Source: Diorhabda sublineata
Taxonomy: Eukaryota > Arthropoda > Insecta > Coleoptera > Chrysomelidae
Assembly: GCF_026230105.1 (NCBI RefSeq)
Contig: NC_079486.1
Coordinates: forward strand, 7,316,001 to 7,380,000
Direction of reading: 5' to 3'
Length of the DNA stretch: 64,000 nt
Shown here in pieces: positions 22,401 through 36,506 of this stretch (the stretch's first letter is position 1; every line of letters begins with the position of its first letter). The notes beneath the pieces were generated by a model that was given only the letters and a program-made list of their open reading frames with translations, did no database searches and was not told the origin of the DNA. The position numbers and the translations under genes were made by a program.

Positions 22401-24383
22401 GATGCTTTGTCATTGAATGTGTCACCCTCTTAATAATATAATCTTCGGAAAGTGTGTTTGACTTGACGGAGAGGGCAAAGTCCATGAAGGCTCACTCATG
22501 ACATTGTTTTTTCTCAACAAAACTAATCACAACGTGGGAGAGAATTGTTAGTTGTCGGAGCGGAGAAGAGAAGATGGAACTCGATAGGACATTTGGAAAC
22601 GCGTTACGTAATTGCGACAATGCAACTTTTCGTAGAAGAAGTAAAATCTTCGATCCTTTGTCATTCAATGTGTCACCCGCATAATAATATAATCTTCGGA
22701 AAGTGTGTTTCACTATGACTTGACGTAGAGGGGAAAATCCATAATCTCACTAATGACATTGTTTTTTCTCAAAAAAACTAATCAAAAAGTGGGAGAGAAT
22801 TGTTAGTTTTCGAAACGGTGAAGTGAAGATGGAATTCGGTAGGTCATTAAGAAACACGTTATGTGATTCCGACAGTGCCTCGTTTCGTGAAAAAAGTCAA
22901 GTCTTCGATTCTCTGCCATTGAATGTGTCACCCCCTTAATAATATTATATTCGGAAAGTGTGTTTCACTATGACTTGACGGAGAGGAGAAAAATCCAAAA
23001 GGGCTCACTAATGACATTGTTTTATCTCAATAAAACTAATCAAAACTTGGGAGAGAACTGTTAATTGTCGAAACAGTGAATGGAAGATGGAATTCGGTAG
23101 GTCATTTGGAAACAGGTTATGTGATTCTGACAATGCCACGTTTCGTGAAAAACGTGAAGCTCCCGATTATCTGCCATTGAATGTGTCACCCCCTAATAAT
23201 ATAATATTCGGAAATTGTGTTTCACTATGACTTGACGGAGAGGGGATAATCCAAAAAAACCTCACTAATGACATAGTTTTCTCTCAACAAAACTAATCAA
23301 AAAGTGGGAGGGAATTGTTTGTCGTCGAAACGGCGAAGGGGAGATGGAATTCGGTAGGTCATTCAGAAACACGTTATGTGATTCCGACAATGCCAAGTTT
23401 CGTAAAAAAAGTCAAGTCTTCGATGCTCTCCCATTGAATGTGTCACCTCCATAATAATATAATATTCGGAAAGTGTGTTTCACTATGATTTGACGGAGAG
23501 GGGAAAATCCGAAAAGGCTCACTAATGACATTGTTTTTTCTCAACAAAACTAATCAAAATATGGGAGAGAATTGTTAGTTGTCGAAACGGTGAAGGGAAG
23601 ATGGAATTTGGTAGGTCTTTTAGAAACGCGTTATGTGATTCCGACAATGCCATGTTCCGTAAAAAAGTCATGCCTTCGATTCTCTGCCATTGAATGTGTC
23701 ACCCTCATAATAATATCTTCCGAAAGTGTGTTTCACTATGACTTGACGGAGGGGGGAAATTCTAAACGGCTCACTAATGATATTGTTTTTTCTCATCAAA
23801 ACTAATCAAAAAGTGGGAGAGAATAGTTAGTTGTCGAAGCGGTGTAGGGAAGATGGCATTCGGTGGGTCGTTTAGAAACGCCTTATGTATTTCTGACAAT
23901 GCCACGTTTCGTAGAAGAAGTAAAGTCTTCGATGCTCTCCCATTGGATGTGTCACCCTCATAATAATATCTTCCGAAAGTGTGTTTCACTATGACTTGAC
24001 GGAGGGGGGAAAATCCAAAAAGGCTCACTAATGACATTGTTTTTTCTCAACAAAACTAATCAAAAAGTGGGAGAGAATTGTTGTTTGTCGAAGCGGTGAA
24101 GGGAAAATGGAATTCAGTAGGTCATTTAGAAACGCCTTATGTGATTCCAAATATGCCAAGTTCCGTAAAAAAAAGTCAAGTCTTCGATGCTCTCCCATTG
24201 AATGTGTCACACTCATATTAATATCTTCAGAAAGTGTGTTTAGTTTCACTATGACTTGACGGAGAGGGGAAAATCCGAAAAGGCTCACTAATGACATTGT
24301 TTTTTCTCAACAAAACCAATCAAAAAGTGGAAGAGAATTCTTAGTTGTCGAAAAGGTGAAGGGAAGATGGAATTCGGTAGGTC

Positions 24384-27300
24384 ATTTGGGAACGCCTTAT
24401 GTGATTCCGACAATGCCACGTTCCGTAGAAGAAGTAAAGTCTTCGATGCTTTTCTGTGAATGTGTCACCACCATAATAATATAATCTTCGGAAAGTTTAG
24501 TTCACTATGACATGACGTAGAGGAGAAAATCCATAAAGGCTGATTATGATATTGTTTTTCCTCAAAAAAACTAATAAAAAAGTGGGAGAAATTTGTTAGT
24601 TGTCGGAACGGTCAAGGGGAGATGGAATTCGGGAGGACATTTATGAACGCCTTATGTAATTCTGACAATGCCACGTTTCGTAGAAGAAGTAAAGTCTTCA
24701 ATGCTTTGTCATTGAATGTGTTACCCTCATAATAATATAATATTCGAAAAGTGTGTTTCACTATGACGTGACGGAGAGGGGAAGATCCAAAAAGGCTTAC
24801 TAATTAACATTGCTCTTTCTCAACAAAACTAAGCAAAAAGTGGGAGAGAATTGTTAGTTGTCGGAACGGTGAAGGCGAGATGGAAATCGGTAGGACATTT
24901 GTAAACGCATTATGTAATTGCGACAATGCCACGTTTCGTAGAAGAAGTAAAGTCTTCGATGCTTTCCATTGAATGTGTCACCACCATAATAATATAATGT
25001 TCGGAAAGTTTAGATCACTATGACTTGACGGAGAGGGAAAAATCCAGAAAGGCTCACTAAGGACATTATTTTATTTCGACAAAACTAATCAAAAAGTGGG
25101 AGAGAATTGTTAGTTGTCGAAACGGTGAAGGGAAGATGGAATTCGGTAGGTCATTTAGAAACAGGTCATGTGATTCCGACAATGACACGTTTCTTAAAAA
25201 AATGTCAAGTTCTCGATGCTCTGCCATTTAATGTGTCACCCCCAAAATAATATAAAATTCGGAAAGTGTGTTTCACTATGACTTGACGGAGAGGGGAAAA
25301 TACATAAAGGCTCACTAATGACATTGCTTTTTCCCAACAAAACTAATCAAAAAGTGGGAGAGAATTGTTAGTTGTCGAAACGGTGAAGGGAAGATGGAAT
25401 TCGGTAGGTCATTTAGAAACACTTTATGTGATTCCGACAATGCCACGTTCCGTGAAAAAAAAGTGCAGTCTTCGATGCTCTGCCATTGAATGTGACACTC
25501 CCCTAATAATATACTATTCGGAAAGTGTTTCACTATGATTTGACGGAGAGGGGAATATCCAAAAAGGCCCACTAATGACATTATTTTTTCTCAACAAAAC
25601 TAATCAAAAATTGGGAGAGAATTGTTAGATGTCGAAACGGTGAGGGAAGATGGAATTCGGTAGGTCATTTAGAAACACGTTATGTGATTCCGACAATGCC
25701 ACGTTTCGTAAAAGAAAAGTCAAGTCTTCTATACTCTGCCATTGAATGTGACACTCCCCTAATAATATAATATTCGGAAAGTGTTTCACTATGATTTGAC
25801 GGAGAGTGGAAAATCCAAAAAGGCTCACTAATGACATTATTCTTTCTCAACAAACTAATCAAAAAGTGGGAGAGAATTGTTAGATGTCGAAACGGTGAAG
25901 GGAAGATGGAATTCGGTAGGTCATTTAGAAACACGTTATGTGATTCTGACAATGCCACGTTTCGTAAAAGAAAAGTCAAGTCTTCTATACTCTGCCATTG
26001 AATGTGACACTCCCCTAATAATATAATATTCGGAAAGTGTTTCACTATGATTTGACGGAGAGTGGAAAATCCAAGAAGGCTCACTAATGACATTATTCTT
26101 TCTCAACAAACTAATCAAAAAGTGGGAGAGAATTGTTAGTTGTCGAAACGGTGAAGGGAAGATGGAATTCGGTAGGTCATTTAGAAACACGTTATGTGAT
26201 TCCGACAATGCCACGTTTCGTAAAAAAAAGTGCAGTCTTCGATGCTCTGCCATTGAATGTGTCACCCCCATAATAATATAATATTCGGAAAGTGTTTCAC
26301 TATGATTTGACGGAGAGGCGAAAATCCAAAAAGGCTTACTAATGACATTGTTTTTTCTCAACAAAACTAATCAAAAAGTGGGAGAGAATTGTTAGTTGTC
26401 GAAACGGTGAAGGGAAGATGGAATTCGGTAGGTTATTTAGAAACAAGTTATGTGATTCTGACAATGTCACGTTTCGTAAAAAAAAGTCAAGTCTTCGATG
26501 CTCTCCCATTGAATGTGTCACCCCCATAATAATATTATATTCGGAAAGTGTGTTTCACTATGACTTGACGGAGAGGGAAAATCCGAAAAGACTCACTAAT
26601 GACATTATTTTTTCTCAACAAAACTAATCAAAAAGTGGGAGAGAATTGTTAGATGTCGAAACGGTGAAGGGAAGATGGAATTCGGTAGGTCATTTAGAAA
26701 CACGTTATGTGATTCTGACAATGCCACGTTTTGTAAAAAAAGTCAAGTCTTCGATACTCTCCCATTGAATGTGTCACCCTCATAATAATATCTTCGAGAA
26801 GTGTGTTTCACTATGACTTGACGGAGAGGGGAAAATCCAAAAAGGCTCACTAATGACATTGTTTTTTCTCAACAAAACTAATCAAAAAGTGGGAGAGAAT
26901 TGTTAGTTGTCGTAACGGTGAAGGGAAGAGGGAATTCGGTAGGCCATTTAGAATCACGTTATGTGATTCTGACAATGCCACGTTTCGTAAAAAAAAGTCA
27001 AGTCTTCGATGCTCTCCCATTGAATGTGTGACCCTCATAATAATATCTCCGGAAACTGTGTTTCACTATGACTTGACGGAGAGGGGAAAATCCAAAAAGG
27101 CTCACTAATGACATTGTTTTTTCTCAACAAAACTAATCAAAAAGTGGGAGAGAATTGTTAGATGTCGAAACGGTGAAGGGAAGATGGAATTCGGTAGGTC
27201 ATTTAGAAACACGTTATGTGATTCTGACAATGCCACGTTTCGCAAAAAAAGTCAAGTCTTCGATGCTCTGCCATTGAATGTGTCACCCCCATAATAATAT

Positions 27301-28194
27301 AATATTCGGAAAGTGTGTTTCACTATGACTTGACGGAGAGTGAAAATCCGAAAAGGCTCACTAATGACATTGTTTTTTCTCAACAAAACTAATCAAAAAG
27401 TGGGAGGGAATTGTTAGTTGTCGAAACGGTGAAGGGAAGATGGAATTCGGTAGGCCATTTAGAATCACGTTATGTGATTCTGACAATGCCACGTTTCGTA
27501 GAAAAAAGTCAAGTCTTCGATGCTCTCCCATTGAATGTGTGACCCTCATAATAATATCTCCGGAAACTGTGTTTCACTATGACTTGACGGAGAAGGGAAA
27601 ATCCAAAAAGGCTCACTAATGACATTGTTTTTTCTCAACAAAACTAATCAAAAAGTGGGAGAGAATTGTTAGTTGTCGTAACGGTGAAGGGAAGATGGAA
27701 TTCGGTAGGTCATTTAGAAACACGTTATGTGATTCTGACAATGCCACGTTTCGCAAAAAAAAGTCAAGTCTTCGATGCTCTGCCATTGAATGTGTCACCC
27801 CCACAATAATATAATATTCGGAAAGTGTGTTTCACTATGACTTGACGCAGAGGGAAAATCCGAAAAGGCTCACTAATGACATTATTTTTTCTCAACAAAA
27901 CTAATCAGAAAGTGGGAGAGAATTGTTAGATGTCGAAACGGTGAAGGGAAGATGGAATTCGGTAGGTCATTTAGAAACACGTTATGTGATTCTGACAATG
28001 CCACGTTTCGTAAAAAAAAGTCAAGTCTTCTATACTCTGCCATTGAATGTGACACTTCCCTAATAATATAATATTCGGAAAGTGTTTCACTATGATTTGA
28101 CGGAGAATGGAAAATCCAAAAAGGCTCACTAATGACATTATTCTTTCTCAACAAACTAATCAAAAAGTGGGAGAGAATTGTTAGTTGTCGAAAC
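24384..28194. repeat. Higher-order repeat block, first copy
   Basis: About 3.8 kb (15 monomers) repeated at 28990-32800 with a constant offset of 4606 bp (18 monomers). Private changes such as TTTTCTGTGAATGTG (24450, 29056), the GACATGACGTAGAGGAG unit and the CTTAAAAAAATGTCAAG unit occur in both, in the same order. Only isolated differences were seen, for example T/A at 26533 vs 31139. The copies part at about 28195/32801. Confidence 0.92.
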
Positions 28195-28989
28195 GGTGAA
28201 GGGAAGAGGGAATTCGGTAGGCCATTTAGAATCACGTTATGTGATTCTGACAATGCCACGTTTCGTAAAAAAAAGTCAAGTCTTCGATGCTCTCCCATTG
28301 AATGTGTGACCCTCATAATAATATCTCCGGAAACTGTGTTTCACTATGACTTGACGGAGAGGGGAAAATCCAAAAAGGCTCACTAATGACATTGTTTTTT
28401 CTCAACAAAACTAATCAAAAAGTGGGAGAGAATTGTTAGATGTCGAAACGGTGAAGGGAAGATGGAATTCGGTAGGTCATTTAGAAACACGTTATGTGAT
28501 TCTGACAATGCCACGTTTCGCAAAAAAAGTCAAGTCTTCGATGCTCTGCCATTGAATGTGTCACCCCCATAATAATATAATATTCGGAAAGTGTGTTTCA
28601 CTATGACTTGACGGAGAGTGAAAATCCGAAAAGGCTCACTAATGACATTGTTTTTTCTCAACAAAACTAATCAAAAAGTGGGAGGGAATTGTTAGTTGTC
28701 GAAACGGTGAAGGGAAGATGGAATTCGGTAGGCCATTTAGAATCACGTTATGTGATTCTGACAATGCCACGTTTCGTAGAAAAAAGTCAAGTCTTCGATG
28801 CTCTCCCATTGAATGTGTGACCCTCATAATAATATCTCCGGAAACTGTGTTTCACTATGACTTGACGGAGAAGGGAAAATCCAAAAAGGCTCACTAATGA
28901 CATTGTTTTTTCTCAACAAAACTAATCAAAAAGTGGGAGAGAATTGTTAGTTGTCGTAACGGTGAAGGGAAGATGGAATTCGGTAGGTC

Positions 28990-31900
28990 ATTTAGAAACA
29001 CGTTATGTGATTCCGACAATGCCACGTTCCGTAGAAGAAGTAAAGTCTTCGATGCTTTTCTGTGAATGTGTCACCACCATAATAATATAATCTTCGGAAA
29101 GTTTAGTTCACTATGACATGACGTAGAGGAGAAAATCCATAAAGGCTGATTATGATATTGTTTTTCCTCAAAAAAACTAATAAAAAAGTGGGAGAAATTT
29201 GTTAGTTGTCGGAACGGTCAAGGGGAGATGGAATTCGGGAGGACATTTATGAACGCCTTATGTAATTCTGACAATGCCACGTTTCGTAGAAGAAGTAAAG
29301 TCTTCAATGCTTTGTCATTGAATGTGTTACCCTCATAATAATATAATATTCGAAAAGTGTGTTTCACTATGACGTGACGGAGAGGGGAAGATCCAAAAAG
29401 GCTTACTAATTAACATTGCTCTTTCTCAACAAAACTAAGCAAAAAGTGGGAGAGAATTGTTAGTTGTCGGAACGGTGAAGGCGAGATGGAAATCGGTAGG
29501 ACATTTGTAAACGCATTATGTAATTGCGACAATGCCACGTTTCGTAGAAGAAGTAAAGTCTTCGATGCTTTCCATTGAATGTGTCACCACCATAATAATA
29601 TAATGTTCGGAAAGTTTAGATCACTATGACTTGACGGAGAGGGAAAAATCCAGAAAGGCTCACTAAGGACATTATTTTATTTCGACAAAACTAATCAAAA
29701 AGTGGGAGAGAATTGTTAGTTGTCGAAACGGTGAAGGGAAGATGGAATTCGGTAGGTCATTTAGAAACAGGTCATGTGATTCCGACAATGACACGTTTCT
29801 TAAAAAAATGTCAAGTTCTCGATGCTCTGCCATTTAATGTGTCACCCCCAAAATAATATAAAATTCGGAAAGTGTGTTTCACTATGACTTGACGGAGAGG
29901 GGAAAATACATAAAGGCTCACTAATGACATTGCTTTTTCCCAACAAAACTAATCAAAAAGTGGGAGAGAATTGTTAGTTGTCGAAACGGTGAAGGGAAGA
30001 TGGAATTCGGTAGGTCATTTAGAAACACTTTATGTGATTCCGACAATGCCACGTTCCGTGAAAAAAAAGTGCAGTCTTCGATGCTCTGCCATTGAATGTG
30101 ACACTCCCCTAATAATATACTATTCGGAAAGTGTTTCACTATGATTTGACGGAGAGGGGAATATCCAAAAAGGCCCACTAATGACATTATTTTTTCTCAA
30201 CAAAACTAATCAAAAATTGGGAGAGAATTGTTAGATGTCGAAACGGTGAGGGAAGATGGAATTCGGTAGGTCATTTAGAAACACGTTATGTGATTCCGAC
30301 AATGCCACGTTTCGTAAAAGAAAAGTCAAGTCTTCTATACTCTGCCATTGAATGTGACACTCCCCTAATAATATAATATTCGGAAAGTGTTTCACTATGA
30401 TTTGACGGAGAGTGGAAAATCCAAAAAGGCTCACTAATGACATTATTCTTTCTCAACAAACTAATCAAAAAGTGGGAGAGAATTGTTAGATGTCGAAACG
30501 GTGAAGGGAAGATGGAATTCGGTAGGTCATTTAGAAACACGTTATGTGATTCTGACAATGCCACGTTTCGTAAAAGAAAAGTCAAGTCTTCTATACTCTG
30601 CCATTGAATGTGACACTCCCCTAATAATATAATATTCGGAAAGTGTTTCACTATGATTTGACGGAGAGTGGAAAATCCAAGAAGGCTCACTAATGACATT
30701 ATTCTTTCTCAACAAACTAATCAAAAAGTGGGAGAGAATTGTTAGTTGTCGAAACGGTGAAGGGAAGATGGAATTCGGTAGGTCATTTAGAAACACGTTA
30801 TGTGATTCCGACAATGCCACGTTTCGTAAAAAAAAGTGCAGTCTTCGATGCTCTGCCATTGAATGTGTCACCCCCATAATAATATAATATTCGGAAAGTG
30901 TTTCACTATGATTTGACGGAGAGGCGAAAATCCAAAAAGGCTTACTAATGACATTGTTTTTTCTCAACAAAACTAATCAAAAAGTGGGAGAGAATTGTTA
31001 GTTGTCGAAACGGTGAAGGGAAGATGGAATTCGGTAGGTTATTTAGAAACAAGTTATGTGATTCTGACAATGTCACGTTTCGTAAAAAAAAGTCAAGTCT
31101 TCGATGCTCTCCCATTGAATGTGTCACCCCCATAATAATATAATATTCGGAAAGTGTGTTTCACTATGACTTGACGGAGAGGGAAAATCCGAAAAGACTC
31201 ACTAATGACATTATTTTTTCTCAACAAAACTAATCAAAAAGTGGGAGAGAATTGTTAGATGTCGAAACGGTGAAGGGAAGATGGAATTCGGTAGGTCATT
31301 TAGAAACACGTTATGTGATTCTGACAATGCCACGTTTTGTAAAAAAAGTCAAGTCTTCGATACTCTCCCATTGAATGTGTCACCCTCATAATAATATCTT
31401 CGAGAAGTGTGTTTCACTATGACTTGACGGAGAGGGGAAAATCCAAAAAGGCTCACTAATGACATTGTTTTTTCTCAACAAAACTAATCAAAAAGTGGGA
31501 GAGAATTGTTAGTTGTCGTAACGGTGAAGGGAAGAGGGAATTCGGTAGGCCATTTAGAATCACGTTATGTGATTCTGACAATGCCACGTTTCGTAAAAAA
31601 AAGTCAAGTCTTCGATGCTCTCCCATTGAATGTGTGACCCTCATAATAATATCTCCGGAAACTGTGTTTCACTATGACTTGACGGAGAGGGGAAAATCCA
31701 AAAAGGCTCACTAATGACATTGTTTTTTCTCAACAAAACTAATCAAAAAGTGGGAGAGAATTGTTAGATGTCGAAACGGTGAAGGGAAGATGGAATTCGG
31801 TAGGTCATTTAGAAACACGTTATGTGATTCTGACAATGCCACGTTTCGCAAAAAAAGTCAAGTCTTCGATGCTCTGCCATTGAATGTGTCACCCCCATAA

Positions 31901-32800
31901 TAATATAATATTCGGAAAGTGTGTTTCACTATGACTTGACGGAGAGTGAAAATCCGAAAAGGCTCACTAATGACATTGTTTTTTCTCAACAAAACTAATC
32001 AAAAAGTGGGAGGGAATTGTTAGTTGTCGAAACGGTGAAGGGAAGATGGAATTCGGTAGGCCATTTAGAATCACGTTATGTGATTCTGACAATGCCACGT
32101 TTCGTAGAAAAAAGTCAAGTCTTCGATGCTCTCCCATTGAATGTGTGACCCTCATAATAATATCTCCGGAAACTGTGTTTCACTATGACTTGACGGAGAA
32201 GGGAAAATCCAAAAAGGCTCACTAATGACATTGTTTTTTCTCAACAAAACTAATCAAAAAGTGGGAGAGAATTGTTAGTTGTCGTAACGGTGAAGGGAAG
32301 ATGGAATTCGGTAGGTCATTTAGAAACACGTTATGTGATTCTGACAATGCCACGTTTCGCAAAAAAAAGTCAAGTCTTCGATGCTCTGCCATTGAATGTG
32401 TCACCCCCACAATAATATAATATTCGGAAAGTGTGTTTCACTATGACTTGACGCAGAGGGAAAATCCGAAAAGGCTCACTAATGACATTATTTTTTCTCA
32501 ACAAAACTAATCAGAAAGTGGGAGAGAATTGTTAGATGTCGAAACGGTGAAGGGAAGATGGAATTCGGTAGGTCATTTAGAAACACGTTATGTGATTCTG
32601 ACAATGCCACGTTTCGTAAAAAAAAGTCAAGTCTTCTATACTCTGCCATTGAATGTGACACTTCCCTAATAATATAATATTCGGAAAGTGTTTCACTATG
32701 ATTTGACGGAGAATGGAAAATCCAAAAAGGCTCACTAATGACATTATTCTTTCTCAACAAACTAATCAAAAAGTGGGAGAGAATTGTTAGTTGTCGAAAC
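28990..32800. repeat. Higher-order repeat block, second copy
   Basis: Second copy of the 4606-bp-offset block. A shorter repeat with an offset of 1278 bp (5 monomers) lies between the blocks (about 26925-27710 against 28203-28988), indicating stepwise unequal exchange. Confidence 0.92.
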
Positions 32801-35764
32801 GGTGAAGGGAAGATGGAACTCGGTAGGTCATTTAGAAACACGTTATGTGATTCCGACAATGCCACGTTTCGTAAAAAAAAGTGCAGTCTTCGATGCTCTG
32901 CCATTGAATGTGTCACCTCCATAATAATATAATATTCGGAAAGTGTTTCACTATGATTTGACGGAGAGGCGAAAATCCAAAAAGGCTTACTAATGACATT
33001 GTTTTTTCTCAACAAAACTAATCAAAAAGTGGGAGAGAATTGTTAGTTGTCGAAACGGTGAAGGGAAGATGGAATTCGGTAGGTCATTTAGAAACAAGTT
33101 ATGTGATTCTGACAATGTCACGTTTCGTAAAAAAAGTCAAATCTTCGATGTTCTCCCATTGAATGTGTCACCCTCATGATAATATCTTCGAGAAGTGTGT
33201 TTCACTATGACTTGACGGAGAGGGGAAAATCCAAAAAGGCTCACTAATGACATTGTTTTTTCTCAACAAAACTAATCAAAAAGTGGGAGAGAATTGTTAG
33301 TTGTCGAAACGGTGAAGGGAAGATGGAATTCGGTAGGCCATTTAGAATCACGTTATGTGATTCTGACAATGCCACGTTTCGTAGGAAAAAGTCAAGTCTT
33401 CGATGCTCTCCCATTGAATGTGTGACCCTCATAATAATATCTCCGGAAACTGTGTTTCACTATGACTTGACGGAGAGGGGAAAATCCAAAAAGGCTCACT
33501 AATGACATTGTTTTTTCTCAACAAAACTAATCAAAAAGTGGGAGAGAATTGTTAGTTGTCGTAACGGTGAAGGGAAGATGGAATTCGGTAGGTCATTTAG
33601 AAACACGTTATGTGATTCTGACAATGCCACGTTTCGTAAAAAAAAGTCAAGTCTTCTATACTCTGCCATTGAATGTGTGACCCTCATAATAATATCTCCG
33701 GAAACTGTGTTTCACTATGACTTGACGGAGAGGGGAAAATCCAAAAAGGCTCACTAATGACATTATTTTTTCTCAACAAAACTAATCAAAAAGTGGGAGA
33801 GAATTGTTAGTTGCCGAAACGATGAAGGGAAGATGGAATTCGGTAGGTCATTTAAAAACGCCTTATGTGATTCTGACAATGTCACGTTTCGCAAAAAAAA
33901 GTCAAGTCTTCGATGCTCTGCCATTGAATGTGTCACCCCCATAATAATATAATATTCGGAAAGTGTGTTTCACTATGACTTGACGGAGAAGGAAAATCCG
34001 AAAAGGCTCACTAATGACATTATTTTTTCTCAACAAAACTAATCAAAAAGTGGGAGAGAATTGTTAGTTGTCGAAACGGTGAAGGGAAGATGGAATTCGG
34101 TAGGTCATTTAGAAACACGTTATGTGATTCTGATAATACCACGTTTCGTAAAAAAGTCGAGTCTTCGATACTCTCCCATTGAATGTGTCACCCTCATAAT
34201 AATATCTCCGGAAACTGTGTTTCACTATGACTTGACGGAGAGGGGAAAATCCAAAAAGGCTCACTAATGACATTGTTTTTTCTCAACAAAACTAATCAAA
34301 AAGTGGGAGAGAATTGTTACTTGTCGAAACGGTGAAGGGAAGATGGAATTCGGTAGGTCATTTAGAAACACGTTATGTGATTCCGACAATGCCACGTTTC
34401 GTAAAAAAAAGTGCAGTCTTCGATGCTCTGCCATTGAATGTGTCACCCCCATAATAATATAATATTCGGAAAGTGTTTCACTATGATTTGACGGAGAGAC
34501 GAAAATCCAAAAAAGCTCACTAATGACAATATTTTTTCTCAACAAAACTAATCAAAAAGTGGGAGAGAACTGTTAGTTGTCGAAACGGTGAAGGGAAGAT
34601 GGAATTCGGTAGGTCATTTAGAAACACGTTATGTGATTCCGACAATGCCACTGATCGTAATAAAAAGTCAAGTCTTCGATGCTTTGCCATTGAATGTGTC
34701 ACCCTCATAATAACATCTTCGGAAAGTGTGTTTCGTTTCACTATGACTTGACGGAGAGGGGAAAATCCAAAAGGCTCACTAATGACATTATTTTTTCTTT
34801 ACAAAATTAATCAAAAAGTGGGAGAGAATTGTTACTTGTCGAAACGGTGAAGGGAAGATAGAATTCGGTAGGTCATTTAGAAACACGTTATGTGATTCCG
34901 ACAATGCCACTGATCGTAATAAAAAGTCAAGTCTTCGATGCTTTGCCATTGAATGTGTCACCCCCATAATAATATAATATTCAGAAAGTGTGTTTCACTA
35001 TGATTTGACGGAGAGGGGAAAATCCGAAAAGGCTCACTAATGACATTATTTTTTCTCAACAAAACTAATCAAAAAGTGGGAGAGAATTGTTAGTTGTCGA
35101 AACGATGAAGGTAAGATGGAATTCGGTAAGTCATTTGGAAACGCCTTATGTGATTCTGACAATGCCACGTTTCGCAAAAAAAGTCAAGTCTTCGAATCTC
35201 TGCCATTGAATGTGTCAATCACATAATAATATAATATTCGGAAAGTGTGTTTCACTATGACTTGACGGAGAGGGGAAAATCCAAAAAGGCTCACTAATGA
35301 CATTATTTTTTCTCAACAAAATTAATCAAAAAGTGGGAGAGAATTGTAAGTTGTCGAAACGGAAATTATTGAAATCAACTCTTTTTTCGCATTCCGAAAT
35401 AATTTGAGGTCATATTTTCTGGAAAGTCCGGACATGCTGCGTATTGGTTTAATTTTTTCTATGGACTTATAAACTAATTATTACCTTTAATTTTGTTATT
35501 CATTGTTGTTTTTTTTGTATATTGAAATTCAATTTCATTTGTATCTTCATTTAGTCACTTTTATGTACAAATTGTAACAATTTTTTGACAATAAAACATT
35601 TCTCCCTGTCATACTGGTTAACAAGCTTAGGCTCGATAACTTAATGATGAGTGTTGCTATAGTGGTAGTAAACATAGTGATCAGTAAAACTAGGCCTAAG
35701 TTACTTTTCAATTTTTCAGTACTTTACAGTTGGGCTAGTTAACTTTAACATTTTAAATTTTTAG

Positions 35765-36061
35765 ATTTGTGTAAGCTCTAATAATGTTTCTCCTAATCTC
35801 ACTTTTCGCTTTTCAACTAAGAAAAGCATTGCGGAGTCCACTCCAGTTATTAGAAATACTTACAAAATAGATCGAACCGAAACGAAATCTATAGACATAC
35901 TGAGTCCTATAGCAGGTGCTGAAACTGTAGAAAATGTCGATGATAACTACGAAGGAGTTCATGATACTGAAGATAGAAGCGGAGATTTTATAGAAGATAA
36001 AAGCTCTGCATGCGGCATTGATGACATTAGTACATGGACATTATTGTATGAATTATTATAG
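35765..36061 (+). pseudogene. Exon-like piece 2 in arm B
   Basis: After acceptor AAATTTTTAG there are 99 codons without a stop until TAG at 36059-36061. They begin ICVSSNNVSPNLTFRFSTKK and continue into an acidic segment (ENVDDNYEGVHDTEDRSGDF) ending LYELL. Counterpart of 10486-10611, which lacks the acidic end. If spliced to the exon type seen at 11338-11511 it would complete a protein of about 157 residues. The upstream exon itself is not present beside arm B. The family is unknown. Confidence 0.45.
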
Positions 36062-36506
36062 AAATATAATGAGTTTCATCTCTATATTTATTTTGTTTGC
36101 TATTCAAAATTTAGCAATATAACTGTTACAGCAAAACTAATACTGCTTACCATTATATTTGTATTAATATAATTGGTTACTGTCAATCAAGGCGTTTAAT
36201 TTGTAAAGACAATGCATACAAATTGCTACTATTTTCTGATAAACGATCGCTGGAATAGTTTACGTGTTGAATATATACAATCATCTACAGTTTATTTTAC
36301 ACACTTATGCGATTGATTGGAAAATTATTTTCGTTCTAGTTTAACTACTAATTACAGAAAAACTTACAAGGATAGCTTCAAAGTGAAATTATTAGATAAA
36401 CATAACTTTTTGTGTACTTCTATGTTATATTGATTTTTTTTGCAAAAAATTCAGCTATAACATAACAAACATCATTTTCAAAACAAGCATGTACTGTTAT
36501 TTTCAG

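Larger units (their letters stand above)
18521..35362. repeat. Satellite array, ~255-bp monomer, about 66 copies
   Basis: A direct tandem array of monomers of about 255 bp. Landmarks repeated in each unit are CTCACTAATGACATTGTTTT, CAACAAAACTAATCAAAAAG, GTGGGAGAGAATTGTTAG, GGAAGATGGAATTCGGTAGG, CGTTATGTGATTC, CATTGAATGTGTCACC and TTTCACTATGACTTGACGGA. The length of 16.8 kb gives about 66 units. Monomers in the left third (18.5-24 kb) are visibly more diverged and include length variants. The middle and right part (24-34.5 kb) is highly homogeneous and organised in larger blocks. Because 255 is divisible by three, minus-strand frames of 62-175 codons recur; they start anew in each unit and look like by-products, not genes. 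The left edge joins the polymerase fragment and the right edge joins arm B. Confidence 0.97.

Noticed and set aside
18944..34741. Dozens of minus-strand ORFs of 62-175 codons starting MRVTHSM/MGVTHSM/MLRKNNV
   Set aside because: They repeat with the satellite monomer. Monomer length is divisible by three, so open frames recur and sometimes fuse. Start and stop positions follow unit variants, and nothing resembles a protein domain.
18521..35362. CRISPR-like array
   Set aside because: Units are ~255 bp, contiguous, without short repeats separated by unique spacers, and the context is a eukaryotic genome.
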